This document shows positions 16,482-26,844 of a DNA stretch of 33,681 nt, piece after piece. How positions within the stretch are numbered: position 1 is the first letter of the stretch; each line of letters begins with the position of its first letter. The notes under the pieces are model-generated. The model made no database searches. It was not told where the DNA came from and saw only the letters and a program-made list of their open reading frames with translations. This DNA is from Lachnospiraceae bacterium (GTDB lineage: Bacteria; Bacillota; Clostridia; Lachnospirales; Lachnospiraceae): NCBI GenBank assembly GCA_029008035.1, contig JAQXIY010000078.1:1-33681 (forward strand), given 5' to 3'. Position numbers and translations under genes: made by a program.

Positions 16482-18941
16482 TTATTTATTTACTGTAATC
16501 TTATCCAACTTCCAGATGTCATCCACATACTCTTGAATGGTTCTATCAGATGAGAACTTACCCACGTTTGCCACATTCAAGATGGCTTTTTTCGCCCAGC
16601 CTGCTTCATCCATATAGGCTTCCATCACACGTCTTTGAGCATCTGCATAGGAGCGGAAATCAGCCAGCACAAAGTAGGTGTCCGCATACTGTGTGCACTG
16701 GGTATTCAACAATGAGTTATACAAATCACGGAACAGTTCCGGATCATTTGCACTATAGAATCCGTTTACAAGTTGAGTCAAAACCTTGCGAATATCCATA
16801 TCGTTGTTGAAGATATCCATAGGATTATAATCCCTGTTGTTCTCGTGAGCAATCACCTCATCCGCACTCATACCGAAGATAAAGGCATTCTCTTCACCCA
16901 TCTCTTCCACCATTTCCACGTTGGCACCATCCATCGTTCCGATGGTCACAGCACCATTTAGCATAAACTTCATATTGCCGGTTCCGGATGCCTCCTTGCT
17001 GGCGGTGGAAATCTGCTCAGACACATCTGCCGCTGCAAAAATCCATTCTGCGTTGGACACTTTGTAGTCCTCGATAAATACCACTTTGATCTTGCCATCA
17101 ATGCTTCTGTCATTGTTAATCACAGAAGCCACATTATTAATCAGCTTAATGGTAAGCTTGGCATTCTTGTATCCTGCTGCAGCCTTTGCGCCAAAGATAA
17201 AAGTTCTTGGATAGAATTCCATCTCCGGATGCTCTTTGATCTGGTTGTACAGATACATCACATGTAAAATATTCAAAAGCTGACGCTTGTACTCGTGAAG
17301 ACGCTTTACCTGTACGTCAAAGATAGACCGAGGGTCAACCTCAATTCCGTTATGCTCCTTGATGTATTCTGCCAGACGTAACTTGTTCTGATACTTGATG
17401 TTCATAAACTCGTGCTGTGCCTTGACATCCTCAGCGTAAAGTTCCAACTTCTTCATCTGAGACAAATCCGTAATCCACTCTTTTCCGATGTGCTCTGTCA
17501 CCCAAGCAGCCAAAAGCTGGTTGCCGTGTAACAGGAATCGTCTCTGGGTGATACCGTTTGTCTTGTTGTTAAACTTCTCCGGATACAAATCGTAGAAGTC
17601 CTTCAAGGACTGATTCTTCAAAATCTCTGTGTGAAGTCTTGCCACACCATTGACAGAATAGCCTGCCGCAATGGCAAGGTGTGCCATCTTCACCTGACCG
17701 TCACGGATGATTCCCATACGGGCAACCTTGCCCTCATCCCCAGGGAAGCGCTCGCGAATCTCCATCTCAAAGCGGCGATTAATCTCCTCCACAATCTGGT
17801 AAACTCTAGGCAAAAGGCGGGAGAAAATCTCGATTGGCCACTTCTCCAGAGCTTCCGACATAATGGTGTGGTTTGTGTAAGCACAGGTCTTTGTTGTCAC
17901 TTCCCATGCCTCATCCCAGGTAAGGCCTTCCTCATCCAGCAAAAGTCGCATCAACTCTGCCACCGCCAAGGTCGGGTGGGTATCGTTCATCTGAATTGCC
18001 ACTTTCTCGTACAGCTTTGTGATATCATCATGATGCTTCTTATAGCGGCAAAGAATTCTCTGCAGGCTGGCAGACACAAAGAAATATTGCTGCTTCAAGC
18101 GCAGTTCTTTACCATAAATATGATTGTCGTTGGGATACAATACCTCAACAAGGTTGCGGGCCAAATTTTCTTCCTGTACCGCCTTGTTGTACTCGCCCTT
18201 ATCAAAGGAATCCAGGCTGAATACCTCCTTTGGTTCAGCATCCCAAATCATCAGGGTATTTACCATATTGTTGTCGTATCCTACGATTGGCATGTCATAA
18301 GGCACAGCGATGACGGAACTGTATCCCTCATGGATAAATCTTGTTCTGCCATCCTCCCCCATCTCGCTTCGCACATAACCGCCGAAGCGAACCTCGTGGG
18401 TATACTCAGGGCGCTTGATTTCAAACGGGTATCCATTTTTCAGCCAATTGTCCGGCACCTCCTTCTGATAACCGTCTTCAATCTTCTGCTTAAACATTCC
18501 GTAACGATAGCGGATACCACATCCGTAAGCAGGATAGCCCAACGTTGACAAGGACTCCATAAAACATGCTGCCAAACGACCCAAACCACCGTTTCCCAAT
18601 GCAGGATCCGGCTCCTCATCCTCAATGGCATTCATATTGAATCCCAATTCGTCCAGGCATTCTTTCACCTTGTCATAGGTGCAAAGATTAATCATGTTGT
18701 TGCCCAAAGCTCTACCCATAAGAAACTCCATGGACATATAGTAAACCGTCTTTGGATCCTTCTTTTCCATGGTTTTCTGGGTCGCCAGCCAGTTGTCAAT
18801 CACTTCGTCCTTAATGGCCAGAGCAACTGCTTGGTAAACCTCCTGGTTGCTGGCCTCCTCAAACTCCTTGCGATATAGGTTCTTAACATTTTCCTTAATC
18901 TGTTTCTTAAACTCTTTTTTATCAAATGACTGTGCTTTCAT
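16482..18941 (-). CDS. glgP: Glycogen/starch/alpha-glucan phosphorylase
   Basis: 'YYMSMEFLMGRALGNN', 'ALGNGGLGRLAACFMESLSTLGYPAYGCGIRYRYGMFKQ', 'EASGTGNMKFMLNGAVTIGTMDGANVE'. Start placed at MKAQSFDKK behind GGGAG. Confidence 0.96.
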   Translation of the reverse strand: MKAQSFDKKEFKKQIKENVKNLYRKEFEEASNQEVYQAVALAIKDEVIDNWLATQKTMEKKDPKTVYYMSMEFLMGRALGNNMINLCTYDKVKECLDELGFNMNAIEDEEPDPALGNGGLGRLAACFMESLSTLGYPAYGCGIRYRYGMFKQKIEDGYQKEVPDNWLKNGYPFEIKRPEYTHEVRFGGYVRSEMGEDGRTRFIHEGYSSVIAVPYDMPIVGYDNNMVNTLMIWDAEPKEVFSLDSFDKGEYNKAVQEENLARNLVEVLYPNDNHIYGKELRLKQQYFFVSASLQRILCRYKKHHDDITKLYEKVAIQMNDTHPTLAVAELMRLLLDEEGLTWDEAWEVTTKTCAYTNHTIMSEALEKWPIEIFSRLLPRVYQIVEEINRRFEMEIRERFPGDEGKVARMGIIRDGQVKMAHLAIAAGYSVNGVARLHTEILKNQSLKDFYDLYPEKFNNKTNGITQRRFLLHGNQLLAAWVTEHIGKEWITDLSQMKKLELYAEDVKAQHEFMNIKYQNKLRLAEYIKEHNGIEVDPRSIFDVQVKRLHEYKRQLLNILHVMYLYNQIKEHPEMEFYPRTFIFGAKAAAGYKNAKLTIKLINNVASVINNDRSIDGKIKVVFIEDYKVSNAEWIFAAADVSEQISTASKEASGTGNMKFMLNGAVTIGTMDGANVEMVEEMGEENAFIFGMSADEVIAHENNRDYNPMDIFNNDMDIRKVLTQLVNGFYSANDPELFRDLYNSLLNTQCTQYADTYFVLADFRSYADAQRRVMEAYMDEAGWAKKAILNVANVGKFSSDRTIQEYVDDIWKLDKITVNK

Positions 18942-18978
18942 AAGATACTCCCTTCTATCTTTTCTAAGTCTCTGTCGT

Positions 18979-21900
18979 CTATTGTTTTGTAACACCAAGA
19001 GAAACCTTTTCTCCATTGATATTCCATTCCTTTACATATTCGCCTTCGGCAGATGCGCTTACAGATACTGCTAAAACTTCCTTGCTGATGGCATCTCCAT
19101 TTCTCTCAAAGATGCCTGCCACCTTATCACTTCCCTGGTAGGTCACGGCAATTTGATCCATAACCTCAAAGCCAGCCTCTTTACGCATAGTCTGAATCTT
19201 ACTTACCAATTCTCTCACAAAACCTTCCTCAAGGAGTTCCTCTGTCAAATTGGTATCCAGTACCACAGTCACATCCTGGTCACTCTCTGTGATATATCCC
19301 TCCATCTGAGTCATGGTGATAAGCAAATCTTCCTCTGTGAGTTCAACGCTCTCATCCACTTCCGCAAGTTTGATCGCCCCATTTGCCTTCAATTCAGCCA
19401 TTGCCTTATTGCCATCGATGCTTGCCAGTGCCTCCTGGATTCCCTTTAGGAATTTGCCATACTTTGGTCCCACAGTACGAAGCTGTGGCTTGAAGGTGTA
19501 TGTGGTGAAGGACGATACATCCTCAGTAAAATCAGCTTTCTTCACATTCAACTCGTCTGCAATAATCTCAACAAAATACTCCGGCAAAGCCTTTTCTGCC
19601 TTGATGTACATCTGTCCGATTGGCTGACGATTCTTGATGTTTGCCGCATTACGACATGCACGCCCCATCACAACAATCTTCAAAAGCTCAGCCATATTAG
19701 CCTCCAGCTCCTTGTCGATGTACTTCTCCTCTACCACAGGGAAGTCGCACAAATGGATACTCTCCGGTGCACTTGCATCGCTGCTTCTCACCAGATTCTG
19801 GTAAATATCCTCTGTCATAAACGGAATCATAGGCGCTGCTGCCTTGCTGATAGTGACAAGTGCGGTGTACAGAGTCATGTAAGCGTTAATCTTATCCTGC
19901 TCCATACCCTTTGCCCAGAAACGCTCACGGCTGCGGCGTACATACCAGTTGCTCAAATCGTCCACAAAGGACTCTAACGCCTTTGCCGCTTCCGGAATGC
20001 GGTAATTTGCCAAGTTGTCATCCACCGCTGCTACAGCAGAGTTGAGACGGGACAATACCCATTTATCCATAACGGAAAGCTTATCGTAATCCAAGGTGTA
20101 CTTGGTGGCGTCAAATTCGTCAATGTTGGCATACAATACAAAGAATGCGTAGGTATTCCACAGAGTTCCCATAAATTTACGCTGTCCTTCCTGCACCAGT
20201 TTGCCGGAAAAACGCTTTGGAATCCATGGTGCACTTGCAGTGTAGAAATACCAGCGGATAGCATCGGCGCCATAAGTCTCAAGAGCCTCAAATGGATCAA
20301 CCGCATTGCCCTTGGACTTGGACATTTTCTGTCCGTTCTCATCCTGAACATGCCCCAAAACAATAACATTCTCATAAGGTGCCTTGTTGAAAAGCAAGGT
20401 AGACTCTGCCATAAGAGAGTGGAACCATCCACGGGTCTGGTCCACAGCCTCTGAGATAAACTGCGCCGGGAACTGCTGCTCGAACAATTCCTTGTTCTCA
20501 AATGGATAGTGATGCTGTGCAAAAGGCATGGCTCCTGAGTCAAACCAGCAGTCCACAACCTCCGGTACACGGTGCATAGTCTTTCCGCAGTCCGGACAGG
20601 TGAAGGTAACCTCATCGATATAAGGTCTGTGCAACTCAACCTCTGCCGCCTTGGGGTCTCCTGCTCGCTCAGCCAATTCCGCACGGCTGCCGATACATTC
20701 CTGATGACCACACTCGCACTCCCAGATGTTAAGTGGTGTTCCCCAATAACGATTACGGGAAATTGCCCAGTCCTGAATATTTTCCAACCAGTTACCGAAA
20801 CGACCGGAACCGATAGACTCAGGAATCCAGTTTACTGTGTTGTTGTTTCGAATCAAATCATCCTTAACTGCTGTCTCCTTGATATACCAAGACTCACGTG
20901 CATAGTAAATCAATGGTGTATCACACCTCCAGCAGTGTGGATAGTCATGTTCAAACTTAGGCGCATCGAAAAGCTTGCCCTCTTTGTCAAGGTCAACCAG
21001 CACATCCTTGTCTGCATCCTTTACAAACTTGCCGGCATATGGAGTTTCCTCTGTCATCTCACCCTTGCTGTCAACAAACTGTACAAATGGCAAATCATAC
21101 TTGCGCCCTACATTGGCATCATCCTCACCAAATGCAGGAGCAATGTGTACAATACCGGTACCATCAGACATGGTTACATAACTGTCACAAGTAACAAAAT
21201 GAGCCTTTTTATTCTGCTTCTTTGCAGACTCTGCCGCGCACCGGAACAAGGCCTCGTATTCCTTATACTCTAGATCTTTCCCCTGATAGGTCTCTAAGAT
21301 ATCATATGCACTCCGGCCTTCCTCTGCCAATTTACCCAAAACCTTATCCAAAAGGGCCTCCGCCATATAATAGGTATATCCGTCTGCTGCCTTTACCTTG
21401 CAATAAGTTTCATCCGGATTCACACAGAGGGCCACGTTAGATGGCAATGTCCAAGGTGTTGTTGTCCAAGCAAGGAAATATGCATCCTCGCCTACCACCT
21501 TGAAGCGGACGATGGCAGAACGCTCCTTAACGGACTTATAGCCCTGAGCCACCTCCTGTGAGGAAAGAGGTGTACCGCAACGTGGGCAGTAAGGAACAAT
21601 CTTGAAGCCTTTATATAGAAGATTCTTGTTCCAAATCTCCTTCAGCGCCCACCACTCTGACTCAATAAAGTTGTCATCATAGGTAACATATGGATTATCC
21701 ATATCAGCCCAGAAACCAACGGTTCCGGAGAAATCTTCCCACATGCCCTTATATTTCCATACGGATTCCTTACACTGCTTGATGAAAGGTTCCATACCGT
21801 ACTCTTCGATCTGGTCCTTTCCGTCTAAGCCAAGAAGTTTCTCCACCTCAATCTCCACCGGCAGGCCGTGGGTGTCCCATCCGGCTTTACGGGGCACATA

Positions 21901-22131
21901 CTTTCCCTTCATGGTCTGGTAACGGGGAATCATATCCTTGATGGTACGTGTCTCCACGTGACCGATATGAGGCTTTCCGTTGGCAGTCGGAGGTCCGTCG
22001 TAGAAGGTATAAGTCTCCCCTTCCTTTCTGGCATCCATACTCTTCTGGAAAATGTCATTGTCCTTCCAAAACTGTTCTGTTGCCTTCTCTCTTTCAACAA
22101 AATTGAGATCCGTTGTAACTTTCTTGTACAT
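18979..22131 (-). CDS. ileS: Isoleucyl-tRNA synthetase, apparently type 2 (eukaryote-like)
   Basis: 'FYDGPPTANGKPHIGHVETRTIKDMIPRYQTMKGKYVPRKAGWDTHGLPVEIEVEK' (HIGH) and 'GQKMSKSKGNAVDPFEALETYGADAIRWYF' (KMSKS). Confidence 0.97.
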   Translation of the reverse strand: MYKKVTTDLNFVEREKATEQFWKDNDIFQKSMDARKEGETYTFYDGPPTANGKPHIGHVETRTIKDMIPRYQTMKGKYVPRKAGWDTHGLPVEIEVEKLLGLDGKDQIEEYGMEPFIKQCKESVWKYKGMWEDFSGTVGFWADMDNPYVTYDDNFIESEWWALKEIWNKNLLYKGFKIVPYCPRCGTPLSSQEVAQGYKSVKERSAIVRFKVVGEDAYFLAWTTTPWTLPSNVALCVNPDETYCKVKAADGYTYYMAEALLDKVLGKLAEEGRSAYDILETYQGKDLEYKEYEALFRCAAESAKKQNKKAHFVTCDSYVTMSDGTGIVHIAPAFGEDDANVGRKYDLPFVQFVDSKGEMTEETPYAGKFVKDADKDVLVDLDKEGKLFDAPKFEHDYPHCWRCDTPLIYYARESWYIKETAVKDDLIRNNNTVNWIPESIGSGRFGNWLENIQDWAISRNRYWGTPLNIWECECGHQECIGSRAELAERAGDPKAAEVELHRPYIDEVTFTCPDCGKTMHRVPEVVDCWFDSGAMPFAQHHYPFENKELFEQQFPAQFISEAVDQTRGWFHSLMAESTLLFNKAPYENVIVLGHVQDENGQKMSKSKGNAVDPFEALETYGADAIRWYFYTASAPWIPKRFSGKLVQEGQRKFMGTLWNTYAFFVLYANIDEFDATKYTLDYDKLSVMDKWVLSRLNSAVAAVDDNLANYRIPEAAKALESFVDDLSNWYVRRSRERFWAKGMEQDKINAYMTLYTALVTISKAAAPMIPFMTEDIYQNLVRSSDASAPESIHLCDFPVVEEKYIDKELEANMAELLKIVVMGRACRNAANIKNRQPIGQMYIKAEKALPEYFVEIIADELNVKKADFTEDVSSFTTYTFKPQLRTVGPKYGKFLKGIQEALASIDGNKAMAELKANGAIKLAEVDESVELTEEDLLITMTQMEGYITESDQDVTVVLDTNLTEELLEEGFVRELVSKIQTMRKEAGFEVMDQIAVTYQGSDKVAGIFERNGDAISKEVLAVSVSASAEGEYVKEWNINGEKVSLGVTKQ

Positions 22132-22159
22132 ATTGCTTTCCTTTCTAATGCTGAGGATA

Positions 22160-22415
22160 AAAAAAGAGCCTTCGTCCGCCTAGGACGAAAACTCTGTTTC
22201 GCTTAACCACCTATAACGCTGTACTTAAGGCACGCCTTGCATACATGTCCTCTGTAACGTAGAGAATTACGGCTTTCCTACTAGGTTCCCCGTTCAGTCT
22301 GCTGCTAAGAAGTGATATTCTTCAGGGGACTACTCCTGCCGGCTCCCACCATACCCGGCTCGCTGATTTTTCATCTCTCCTGCGTACTGTCTTCCTCAAC
22401 GCATTTGCATTTATT
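22160..22415 (-). ncRNA. T-box leader of ileS (tRNA-Ile responsive)
   Basis: Minus strand: Stem I-like GAGGAAGACAGTACGC...GAGCCGGGTATGGTGGGAGCCGGC...GAAGAATATCACTTC (AUC specifier at 22314-22316), T-box-like ATAGGTGGTTAAGCG, then terminator AGAGTTTTCGTCC-TAGGC-GGACGAAGGCTCT-TTTTTTT. Confidence 0.88.
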
Positions 22416-22424
22416 TCACAAGAG

Positions 22425-22453
22425 ATTATACTGACAAAGCCAGATTTTGTCAA
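22425..22453 (-). promoter_or_regulatory. Consensus sigma-A promoter driving the ileS T-box transcript
   Basis: Minus strand TTGACA-17 nt-TATAAT, just upstream of the leader. Confidence 0.88.
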
Positions 22454-22465
22454 GGAAACCGGCTT

Positions 22466-23227
22466 TTACATTTTCATTTTTTTCACGTAGTCTCCCACAG
22501 GCTCTGCCGAGGCTTTGCCATACTGGGCAATGAGTTTCACAATGGCGGAACCCACAATGACACCATCGGCGTAGGAATACATCTTTTTCGCCTGTTCCGG
22601 GGTGGAAATACCAAACCCAATGGCACAGGGAATGTCTGTATTTTGTCGCACAATATCAACGATAGACTGCAAATCTGTTGTTATCTCACTCCGAACCCCT
22701 GTCACCCCCAAGCTGGAGACAATGTAGAGAAACCCTTGCGCTTCCTTTGCAATCATAGCAATGCGTTGGTGGGAAGTCGGGGCTATGAGTGAAATCAAAT
22801 CCACATTATATTTTTCACACAATGGTTGAAACTCCTCTTTTTCCTCAAAAGGAAGATCCGGGAGAATCAAGCCGTCAATTCCGATTTCATTGCAGGTAGC
22901 AATAAATTTTTCTGCCCCGTAGGAAAACACCACATTCGCATAGGTCATAAACACCAACGGAATGGTCACATCCTTGCGAAGTTCCCTGACAAAGGCAAAA
23001 ATGTCATCTGTGGTAATCCCACCTGCAAGAGCCCGAATATTTGCCTCCTGAATCACCGGCCCCTCTGCTGTAGGGTCAGAAAAGGGAATTCCCAATTCAA
23101 TCAGGTCAGCACCATTTTCCACCGCAGCCCGCACCACTTTACTGGTTGTCTCCAAATCCGGGTCACCGCAGGTAATAAAAGGAATAAATGCTTTCCCGTT
23201 CTCAAATGCTGATTTTATTTTACTCAT
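22466..23227 (-). CDS. trpA: Tryptophan synthase subunit alpha
   Basis: '[57 protein letters not shown]', '[11 protein letters not shown]'. Start overlaps the trpB stop. Confidence 0.97.
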   Translation of the reverse strand: MSKIKSAFENGKAFIPFITCGDPDLETTSKVVRAAVENGADLIELGIPFSDPTAEGPVIQEANIRALAGGITTDDIFAFVRELRKDVTIPLVFMTYANVVFSYGAEKFIATCNEIGIDGLILPDLPFEEKEEFQPLCEKYNVDLISLIAPTSHQRIAMIAKEAQGFLYIVSSLGVTGVRSEITTDLQSIVDIVRQNTDIPCAIGFGISTPEQAKKMYSYADGVIVGSAIVKLIAQYGKASAEPVGDYVKKMKM

Positions 23228-24410
23228 GGATATCCTCCCCTCTGTAGCGGGCAATTGCCGCACAATCTTTATCGCCTCTGCCGGAAATGGTAATCACAAT
23301 CACCTGATCCTTTGTCATAGTGGGGGCCAGTTTCATTCCGTATGCCACCGCATGCGCCGATTCGATGGCCGGAATAATACCCTCGGTTCGGGACAGAAAT
23401 TCAAATGCCTCCACTGCCTCCTCATCTGTTATGGGCACGTACTCTGCCCGCCCCAGATCATGTAAATGTGCATGCTCCGGCCCCACTCCGGGATAATCCA
23501 GACCTGCCGAAATAGAATATACCGGTGCAATTTGTCCGTAGGAGTCCTGGCAGAAATAGGATTTCATCCCGTGGAAGATGCCGATTCGTCCCGTATTGAC
23601 CGTAGCTGCCGTCTCGAAGGTGTCAATTCCCCGGCCCGCCGCTTCGCAGCCAATAAGCCGCACCTGCTCATCCTCAATAAAGTGATAAAAGCTTCCAATG
23701 GCATTGGAACCGCCGCCCACACAGGCGATCACCGCATCCGGAAGCCGGTGTTCCATCTCCATAATCTGCGCCTTTGTCTCCCGAGAAATCACAGACTGGA
23801 AATCCCGGACAATGGTTGGGAAGGGATGTGGTCCCATAACAGATCCCAGACAGTAATGGGTATCATCAATCCGAGAAGTCCACTCCCTCATCGCCTCTGA
23901 TACTGCATCCTTCAAGGTGGCGGTTCCGCTGGTCACGGGAATCACCTCTGCCCCAAGGAGTCGCATGCGGTACACATTCAGGGCCTGACGCTTTGTATCC
24001 TCCTCTCCCATGAAAACAACACATTCCATATCCAGCAGTGCAGCGGCTGTGGCAGTTGCCACGCCATGTTGTCCTGCTCCTGTTTCCGCAATCAATCTGG
24101 TCTTACCCATCTTTTTTGCCAGCAGGGCCTGGCCTAACACATTGTTGATTTTATGAGACCCGGTGTGATTCAAATCCTCCCGTTTGAGATAAATCTTAGC
24201 CCCTCCCAAAACCTCTGTCATTTTCTTGGCATAATACAATCCTGACGGGCGATTGGCATACTCATCCAACAGTTGCGTCAATTCCCGGTTGAATTCCGGG
24301 TCGTCCTTGTAATGATTGTAAGCCTCTTCCAACTCTATCACTGCATTCATCAGTGTTTCCGGAATATACTGTCCTCCGTGTACACCAAATCTTCCCTTTT
24401 TTTCACTCAT
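23220..24410 (-). CDS. trpB: Tryptophan synthase subunit beta
   Basis: '[50 protein letters not shown]', '[10 protein letters not shown]'. Confidence 0.98.
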   Translation of the reverse strand: MSEKKGRFGVHGGQYIPETLMNAVIELEEAYNHYKDDPEFNRELTQLLDEYANRPSGLYYAKKMTEVLGGAKIYLKREDLNHTGSHKINNVLGQALLAKKMGKTRLIAETGAGQHGVATATAAALLDMECVVFMGEEDTKRQALNVYRMRLLGAEVIPVTSGTATLKDAVSEAMREWTSRIDDTHYCLGSVMGPHPFPTIVRDFQSVISRETKAQIMEMEHRLPDAVIACVGGGSNAIGSFYHFIEDEQVRLIGCEAAGRGIDTFETAATVNTGRIGIFHGMKSYFCQDSYGQIAPVYSISAGLDYPGVGPEHAHLHDLGRAEYVPITDEEAVEAFEFLSRTEGIIPAIESAHAVAYGMKLAPTMTKDQVIVITISGRGDKDCAAIARYRGEDIHE

Positions 24411-24413
24411 ATT

Positions 24414-25022
24414 CTACGCATCCTTTCCATTTCGTACCGCATTCACAAATGCCGCCATCTTTGCGGGATCCTTATACCCATCTGTCTCCAGAGACGAACT
24501 GGCATCCACCCCAAAAGGTTGCCATCTGTCCACCACGTCCCTTACATTTTCAGGGGTCAGCCCACCTGCCAGAAAGTAAGGTCTCTTCATCCCCTTCAGC
24601 AGTTCCCAGTCAAAAGTCTTCCCGGAGCCCTTGCCGGAATCCAGAAGAACAAAATCTGCCGGAGATTCATTTGCCGCCTCTATATCCTCAGAAGAACCTA
24701 TACAGAATGCCTTGATTACCGGACACCCGGTTTTTTCTTGCAGTTTGAGAATATCCTTCTCTGACTCCTGTCCGTGCAACTGGGCCACTGCAATAATGTC
24801 TCTGCTTAGCAAATCCGCAATCGCTTTTGGTTCCTCATCCACAAAGACTCCCACGGGAATGATCCCCTGGTCCAACTGCTTTCGCAAAAGAGCTGCCTCC
24901 TCAGCCGAGACATAGCGACTGCTTTTTTTTGCAAAAACAAATCCCACATACTCCGGCAACAGCATATTGGCATATCGGATATCATCGGGGCGTCTCAGAC
25001 CGCACAGCTTGATGTTTGTCAT
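24414..25022 (-). CDS. trpF: Phosphoribosylanthranilate isomerase
   Basis: 'IKLCGLRRPDDIRYANMLLPEYVGFVFAKKSSRYVS', 'LAGGLTPENVRDVV', 'GVDASSSLETDGYKDPAKM'. Confidence 0.95.
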   Translation of the reverse strand: MTNIKLCGLRRPDDIRYANMLLPEYVGFVFAKKSSRYVSAEEAALLRKQLDQGIIPVGVFVDEEPKAIADLLSRDIIAVAQLHGQESEKDILKLQEKTGCPVIKAFCIGSSEDIEAANESPADFVLLDSGKGSGKTFDWELLKGMKRPYFLAGGLTPENVRDVVDRWQPFGVDASSSLETDGYKDPAKMAAFVNAVRNGKDA

Positions 25023-25801
25023 AGGTCACCTCGCAATTCCCGCAGCTTTGCACTTTTGTCATTTGCCCGCATCAGGGCCTCTCCGATGAGCACTGCGTTC
25101 ACCCCTGCAGCCCGCAGAGCTTGAACGTCCTCACCACTTTGCACACCGCTCTCCGATACAAAGCAAATTTCCGGCGGCACCAGGCTTCGCAACCGGCGGC
25201 TATTTGCTGTATCCACGGTAAAGTCCTTGAGATTGCGATTGTTGACACCAATCACCCGGGCTCCTGCACTGACTGCTGACTGTATCTCTTCCTCACTGTG
25301 GGCTTCCACCAACGCGGTCATCCCAAGTTCATCACAAATAGCAATATATTCTGCAATCTGCTCTGTGGATAAAATGGAGCAGATGAGAAGCACCGCCTGG
25401 GCTCCCAACACCTTAGCTTCATAAATCATATATTCATCCACCAAAAAGTCTTTGCGCAGGCAGGGGATTTGAACAGTTTTCGATATTTTCTCAAGATACT
25501 CATCTCTTCCCAAAAACCACTTGGGTTCCGTCAAAACAGAAACGCAATCCGCCCCGGCTTTCTCATAGTCCCGGGCAATTTCCAGATAGGGAAAATCTTC
25601 TGCGATGATGCCCTTGGATGGGGAAGCCTTTTTGCACTCGCAGATAAAGGCCATCTCATCTTTATTTAATGCTTTTTCAAATGCAAAAGTCCCCCTTGGC
25701 AAATCATATGCCTCCCGGCGAATGTTCTCTAAAGAAACCTGCCCTTTTGCCTGCTCTGTGCGCAACTTGGCATGTTGCGCCAATTCTTCCAATATGGTCA
25801 T
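25019..25801 (-). CDS. trpC: Indole-3-glycerol phosphate synthase
   Basis: 'FICECKKASPSKGIIAEDFPYLEIARDYEKAGADCVSVLTEPKWFLG', 'IGVNNRNLKDF', 'SESGVQSGEDV'. ATGA-type overlap with trpF. Confidence 0.97.
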   Translation of the reverse strand: MTILEELAQHAKLRTEQAKGQVSLENIRREAYDLPRGTFAFEKALNKDEMAFICECKKASPSKGIIAEDFPYLEIARDYEKAGADCVSVLTEPKWFLGRDEYLEKISKTVQIPCLRKDFLVDEYMIYEAKVLGAQAVLLICSILSTEQIAEYIAICDELGMTALVEAHSEEEIQSAVSAGARVIGVNNRNLKDFTVDTANSRRLRSLVPPEICFVSESGVQSGEDVQALRAAGVNAVLIGEALMRANDKSAKLRELRGDL

Positions 25802-25803
25802 AC

Positions 25804-26829
25804 TTACGCCTCTTTCCGGTTGCTCACCTCAATAAACTTCTCCAAAGTTTCATATGCCTTTCCGGTGTCAATCAACTCTGCCGCCAGTTTGATTCCCTCT
25901 GACATACTATCTGCCTTGCCGCCTATGTAAAGGGCTGCTCCTGCATTCATCAGGACTGCATCTCTCTTATGACCTTTTTTCCCCTGTAAAATATCTCGTG
26001 TAATCTGAGCGTTCTCCTGTGGGGTTCCTCCCACCAAATCTTCTTTGCTGCAACGTTCAAGTCCAAAGTCTTCCGGTGTAATAATGGAGGTGCGGAACCA
26101 CCCATCCTGAAACTCACAGATTTTTGTAGGTGCACTGAGAGATATTTCATCCAATTTATCCATGCCATAGACAACCATTCCCCGTTTCACGCCCAAATCA
26201 ATGAGAACCTGTGCCAGCGGTTCAACAAGATACTCATCATATACCCCCAAAAGTTGCATCTTTGGGCTTCCCGGATTGGTCAATGGTCCCAAAATATTAA
26301 AGACGGTGCGAAAACCCAATTCTTTTCGAATGGCCCCCACATATTTCATGGACGTGTGATATTTCTGGGCAAAGAAGAAACACATGCCCACGTCTTTTAA
26401 CAGTTTTCTGCATTGCTCCGGGCTTTGTTCAATATTTACCCCCAAAGCCTCCAGACAGTCTGCCGTTCCACACTTGGATGAGGCTGCACGGTTGCCGTGT
26501 TTTGCCACCTTCACGCCGCCGGCTGCGGCCACCAAAGCAGATGTGGTTGAAATATTAAAGCTTTGGGCGTTGTCGCCTCCCGTACCTACAATCTCAAATA
26601 AATCCATATCCGTTTCCACAGGGATGGCATGATCTCTCATGGCCGCAGCACATCCCGCAATCTCATCCGTAGTCTCCGCTTTTGCACTCTTTGTAGAAAG
26701 CGCCGCCAAAAATGCTGCATTCTGGGTGGGAGTGGTCTCACCGCTCATAATCTCATTCATAACCGTGTAGGCTTCCTGATAAGTCAAATCTTCCTTATTT
26801 ACGATTTTTACAATTGCTTCCTTAATCAT
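25804..26829 (-). CDS. trpD: Anthranilate phosphoribosyltransferase
   Basis: '[56 protein letters not shown]', '[13 protein letters not shown]'. Confidence 0.97.
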   Translation of the reverse strand: MIKEAIVKIVNKEDLTYQEAYTVMNEIMSGETTPTQNAAFLAALSTKSAKAETTDEIAGCAAAMRDHAIPVETDMDLFEIVGTGGDNAQSFNISTTSALVAAAGGVKVAKHGNRAASSKCGTADCLEALGVNIEQSPEQCRKLLKDVGMCFFFAQKYHTSMKYVGAIRKELGFRTVFNILGPLTNPGSPKMQLLGVYDEYLVEPLAQVLIDLGVKRGMVVYGMDKLDEISLSAPTKICEFQDGWFRTSIITPEDFGLERCSKEDLVGGTPQENAQITRDILQGKKGHKRDAVLMNAGAALYIGGKADSMSEGIKLAAELIDTGKAYETLEKFIEVSNRKEA

Positions 26830-26844
26830 CGCTTTGCTCCTCCT

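Noticed and set aside
17631-18548. 305-aa plus-strand ORF antisense to glgP
   Set aside because: Entirely within glgP; His/Leu/Cys-rich shadow translation with no family resemblance.
20031-21273. Long ORFs overlapping ileS (20031-20711 minus, 20572-21273 plus)
   Set aside because: Alternate-frame translations of ileS with atypical composition.
22200-22400. Possible tRNA gene in the GC-rich structured region upstream of ileS
   Set aside because: No cloverleaf or T-loop GGTTCRA; the structure is explained by a T-box leader.
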